A DNA stretch of 35,706 bases from an uncultured Alphaproteobacteria bacterium (lineage in GTDB: Bacteria; Pseudomonadota; Alphaproteobacteria; RS24): contig CALKOC010000019.1 of the NCBI GenBank assembly GCA_938091085.1, positions 1 to 35,706 of the forward strand, given 5' to 3'. Position numbers and translations under genes: made by a program. The notes beneath the pieces are model-generated. The model was given only the letters and a program-made list of their open reading frames with translations, had not been told where the DNA came from and searched no databases. Positions 33,592-35,706 of this stretch are shown in pieces; position 1 is the stretch's first letter, and the number at the start of each line of letters is the position of its first letter.

Positions 33592-35706
33592 CTAATAAGC
33601 ACGCCCATGGCAGTGCTTATACTTCTTACCTGACCCACACGGGCAGGAAGCGTTTCTGGGGATTTTGTTTCCGACTGCTTGTTTTCCGGCTCGTGTTCCA
33701 ACAGGGGTTTCAATTTCCCCCTGTTCTTGACCGGCGCCACTTTCGAATGTTTCTTGCGGTAGTTCCGCTGGTTCAGGAACGACATCTACCGTCATAACAA
33801 GACGCGTGACATCCTGCCTGAGATTATCCAGCATGTTCGAAAACAGTGTAAACCCCTCCAGCTTATATTCAGAAAGCGGGTCTCTTTGCCCATATCCGCG
33901 CAGGCCAACAACCTGACGTAAATGCTCTAAGGTTAAAAGATGGTCGCGCCAATGCTGGTCAAGAATTTGCAACATCAGGCTTTTTTCAACCTGACGCATA
34001 ATATCCGGGCCTATATTTGCGGCGCGTGCGGCAGCCATTTTATCTGTCTCTTCAATCAGTCTTGAGTGAATTTCTTCCTCAGCGATGCCTTCTTCATCAG
34101 CCCAATCCTGGATGGGCAATTCTTTATTGAAGGTTAGATTGATTTGATTTGAGAGACCTTCAATGTCCCATTGCTCTGGGTAGGCTCGTGGTGGGATATG
34201 CGCTGCAACTATGTCATCAATCACGCTATGACGCATTTCCTCAATCGTGCTACTTAAATCCTCGCTATTCATAAATTCAAGTCTTTGTTCAAAGACGACT
34301 TTTCTTTGGTCGTTCATGACATCATCAAATTTGAGAATATTTTTTCGAATGTCAAAATTGCGTGCTTCAACTTTTTTCTGAGCGCGCTCCAATGCTTTAT
34401 TGATCCAAGGGTGAACAATGGCTTCACCTTCTTGAAGGCCAAGGCGTTGCAACATGCCGTCCATGCGGTCAGTTCCAAAAATTCGCATCAAATCATCTTC
34501 AAGGCTCAGGAAAAAATGTGATCGTCCGGGATCACCTTGACGCCCTGAGCGACCCCGAAGCTGATTATCAATGCGTCGGCTTTCATGTCTTTCAGTGCCA
34601 ACAACGCAGAGACCGCCCGCTCTAAGAGCTTCTTGTTTCGATGTTTCGACTTCTTGTGTGATTTTGGCAGTTAATGCTTGCCTTTTCTCTTCATCAAGGC
34701 CGGCGTCGATTTCGGTGGCAAGGCGCATATCTAGATTACCACCGAGTTGAATATCAGTTCCGCGGCCAGCCATATTGGTGGCAATGGTTACTGCGCCCGG
34801 CACCCCAGCCTGAGCGATAATCTGGGCTTCTTGTTCGTGATAGCGGGCATTGAGGACATTATGTGGAATTTTCTTTTTCTTGAGCATATCCGCAAGTGCC
34901 TCGGACTTCTCAATGCTGGTTGTGCCAACGAGAACGGGTTGTTTCCGGCCGCGGCAATCTTCAATCAAATCAATCACAGCATTCATTTTTTCTTCAAGGG
35001 TGCGATAGATTTCATCATCATGGTCATCACGTGCGACCAATGTGTTTGTTGGGATTTCCAGAACATCCAGACTGTAAATATCCATAAATTCGTCAGCTTC
35101 AGTTGAGGCAGTACCGGTCATGCCGGAAAGTTTGTCATAAAGCCGGAAATAGTTTTGGAATGTAATAGAAGCCAGAGTTTGATTTTCAGGTTGGATAAAG
35201 GCGTCTTCTTTAGCCTCAAGCGCTTGATGTAAGCCGTCTGAAAAGCGCCGTCCTTCCATCATTCTACCCGTAAATTCGTCAATCAGAATGACCTGATTGT
35301 TTCGAACAATATATTCCGTATCGCGGGCAAATAATTTATGAGCACGGAGGGCATTGGTGACATGATGAACAAGGGTGACATTACCAATGTCGTAGATTGA
35401 AGATTGTTCATCCATCAAACCTTTTTCATGTAACCAGATTTCAACCTTGTCATTGCCGGCGTCAGTGAGAGAAATTGTTCGGGTTTTTTCATCAATTTCG
35501 TAATCTTCTTCACCAAGATCCGGAATAAGCTTGTCAATGGCTGTGTAAAGCTCGGTCTTATCCTCCACGGGGCCTGAGATAATTAGCGGTGTCCGAGCTT
35601 CGTCAATCAGAATGGAGTCCACCTCATCGACAATCGCAAATGCATGATCGCGTTGAACCATGTGGCTGGGAGACAATTTCATATTATCTCTGAGATAATC
35701 AAAACC
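33592..35706 (-). CDS. secA: Preprotein translocase ATPase SecA (5' end beyond the window)
   Basis: The frame is open to the window edge. The first visible residues, FDYLRDN, are the conserved end of the SecA Walker A-containing half, so roughly 200 N-terminal residues are missing and about 704 are present. Visible motifs include [20 protein letters not shown] (DEAD-like motif II), [15 protein letters not shown], and [13 protein letters not shown] of the second ATPase lobe. The C terminus is the zinc-binding SecB/ribosome-interaction tail [15 protein letters not shown]. SecA is the motor that drives unfolded preproteins through SecYEG. It converges on accA. Confidence 0.97.
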   Translation of the reverse strand, partial: GFDYLRDNMKLSPSHMVQRDHAFAIVDEVDSILIDEARTPLIISGPVEDKTELYTAIDKLIPDLGEEDYEIDEKTRTISLTDAGNDKVEIWLHEKGLMDEQSSIYDIGNVTLVHHVTNALRAHKLFARDTEYIVRNNQVILIDEFTGRMMEGRRFSDGLHQALEAKEDAFIQPENQTLASITFQNYFRLYDKLSGMTGTASTEADEFMDIYSLDVLEIPTNTLVARDDHDDEIYRTLEEKMNAVIDLIEDCRGRKQPVLVGTTSIEKSEALADMLKKKKIPHNVLNARYHEQEAQIIAQAGVPGAVTIATNMAGRGTDIQLGGNLDMRLATEIDAGLDEEKRQALTAKITQEVETSKQEALRAGGLCVVGTERHESRRIDNQLRGRSGRQGDPGRSHFFLSLEDDLMRIFGTDRMDGMLQRLGLQEGEAIVHPWINKALERAQKKVEARNFDIRKNILKFDDVMNDQRKVVFEQRLEFMNSEDLSSTIEEMRHSVIDDIVAAHIPPRAYPEQWDIEGLSNQINLTFNKELPIQDWADEEGIAEEEIHSRLIEETDKMAAARAANIGPDIMRQVEKSLMLQILDQHWRDHLLTLEHLRQVVGLRGYGQRDPLSEYKLEGFTLFSNMLDNLRQDVTRLVMTVDVVPEPAELPQETFESGAGQEQGEIETPVGTRAGKQAVGNKIPRNASCPCGSGKKYKHCHGRAY

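Overview
The window is almost entirely a gene-dense piece of an alphaproteobacterial chromosome. The evidence is the gene content and order: an RpoH carrying the RpoH box, a CarD/CdnL-type regulator, a FdxA seven-iron ferredoxin, an S4-domain protein and a SUV3-like helicase in one block; then rpmB, cobT, cobS, a J-domain protein and bolA; then a CorC-type CNNM transporter, aroB and aroK; then xerD, accA and secA. Mid-range GC, Coq4, an alpha-methylacyl-CoA racemase and a large TonB-dependent receptor would fit a marine lineage near SAR116, but species cannot be read from the sequence. The first 483 bases are different: about 28% GC over the first 180 bases, rich in ATA and AGA codons. They join the rest at a tRNA-Arg gene whose acceptor stem is mismatched, which suggests a chimeric junction.

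Layout. 1-562: foreign-looking RumA/TrmA-type methyltransferase tail and tRNA-Arg(CCT). 707-4031: retropepsin-like protease, a flavin monooxygenase divergent from coq4, an ArsC-like protein coupled to coq4, and tusA. 4042-7753: a DxD glycosyltransferase, a secreted cytochrome c, a PNPOx-like flavoprotein, a TspO-like membrane protein and a CoA racemase. 7799-11263: a four-gene minus-strand cassette (ArnT-like transferase, polyprenyl-phosphate glycosyltransferase, LAB_N membrane protein, PAP2 phosphatase), probably for lipid A or envelope glycosylation. 11394-12854: an M48 lipoprotein protease. 12856-18700: minus-strand information and stress block (helicase, S4 protein, TerB-like protein, fdxA, carD with a histone-H1-like tail, rpoH). 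18701-19213: the only long non-coding stretch, holding a probable small RNA with an intrinsic terminator and a good sigma-70 promoter for rpmB. 19214-22125: rpmB and a TonB-dependent receptor. 22202-29135: cobT/cobS, J-domain protein, bolA, corC, aroB and aroK. 29315-33542: a small membrane protein, a large exported protein of unknown function, xerD and accA. 33592-35706: secA, cut by the window edge.

Most genes are housekeeping. Regions deserving a second look are the tRNA junction, the structured RNA at 18901-19064, the CarD fusion to a Lys/Ala/Pro-rich tail, the lipid A-type cassette, and three small hairpins ahead of the TonB receptor. I found no CRISPR array, transposase, prophage or clear antiphage locus.
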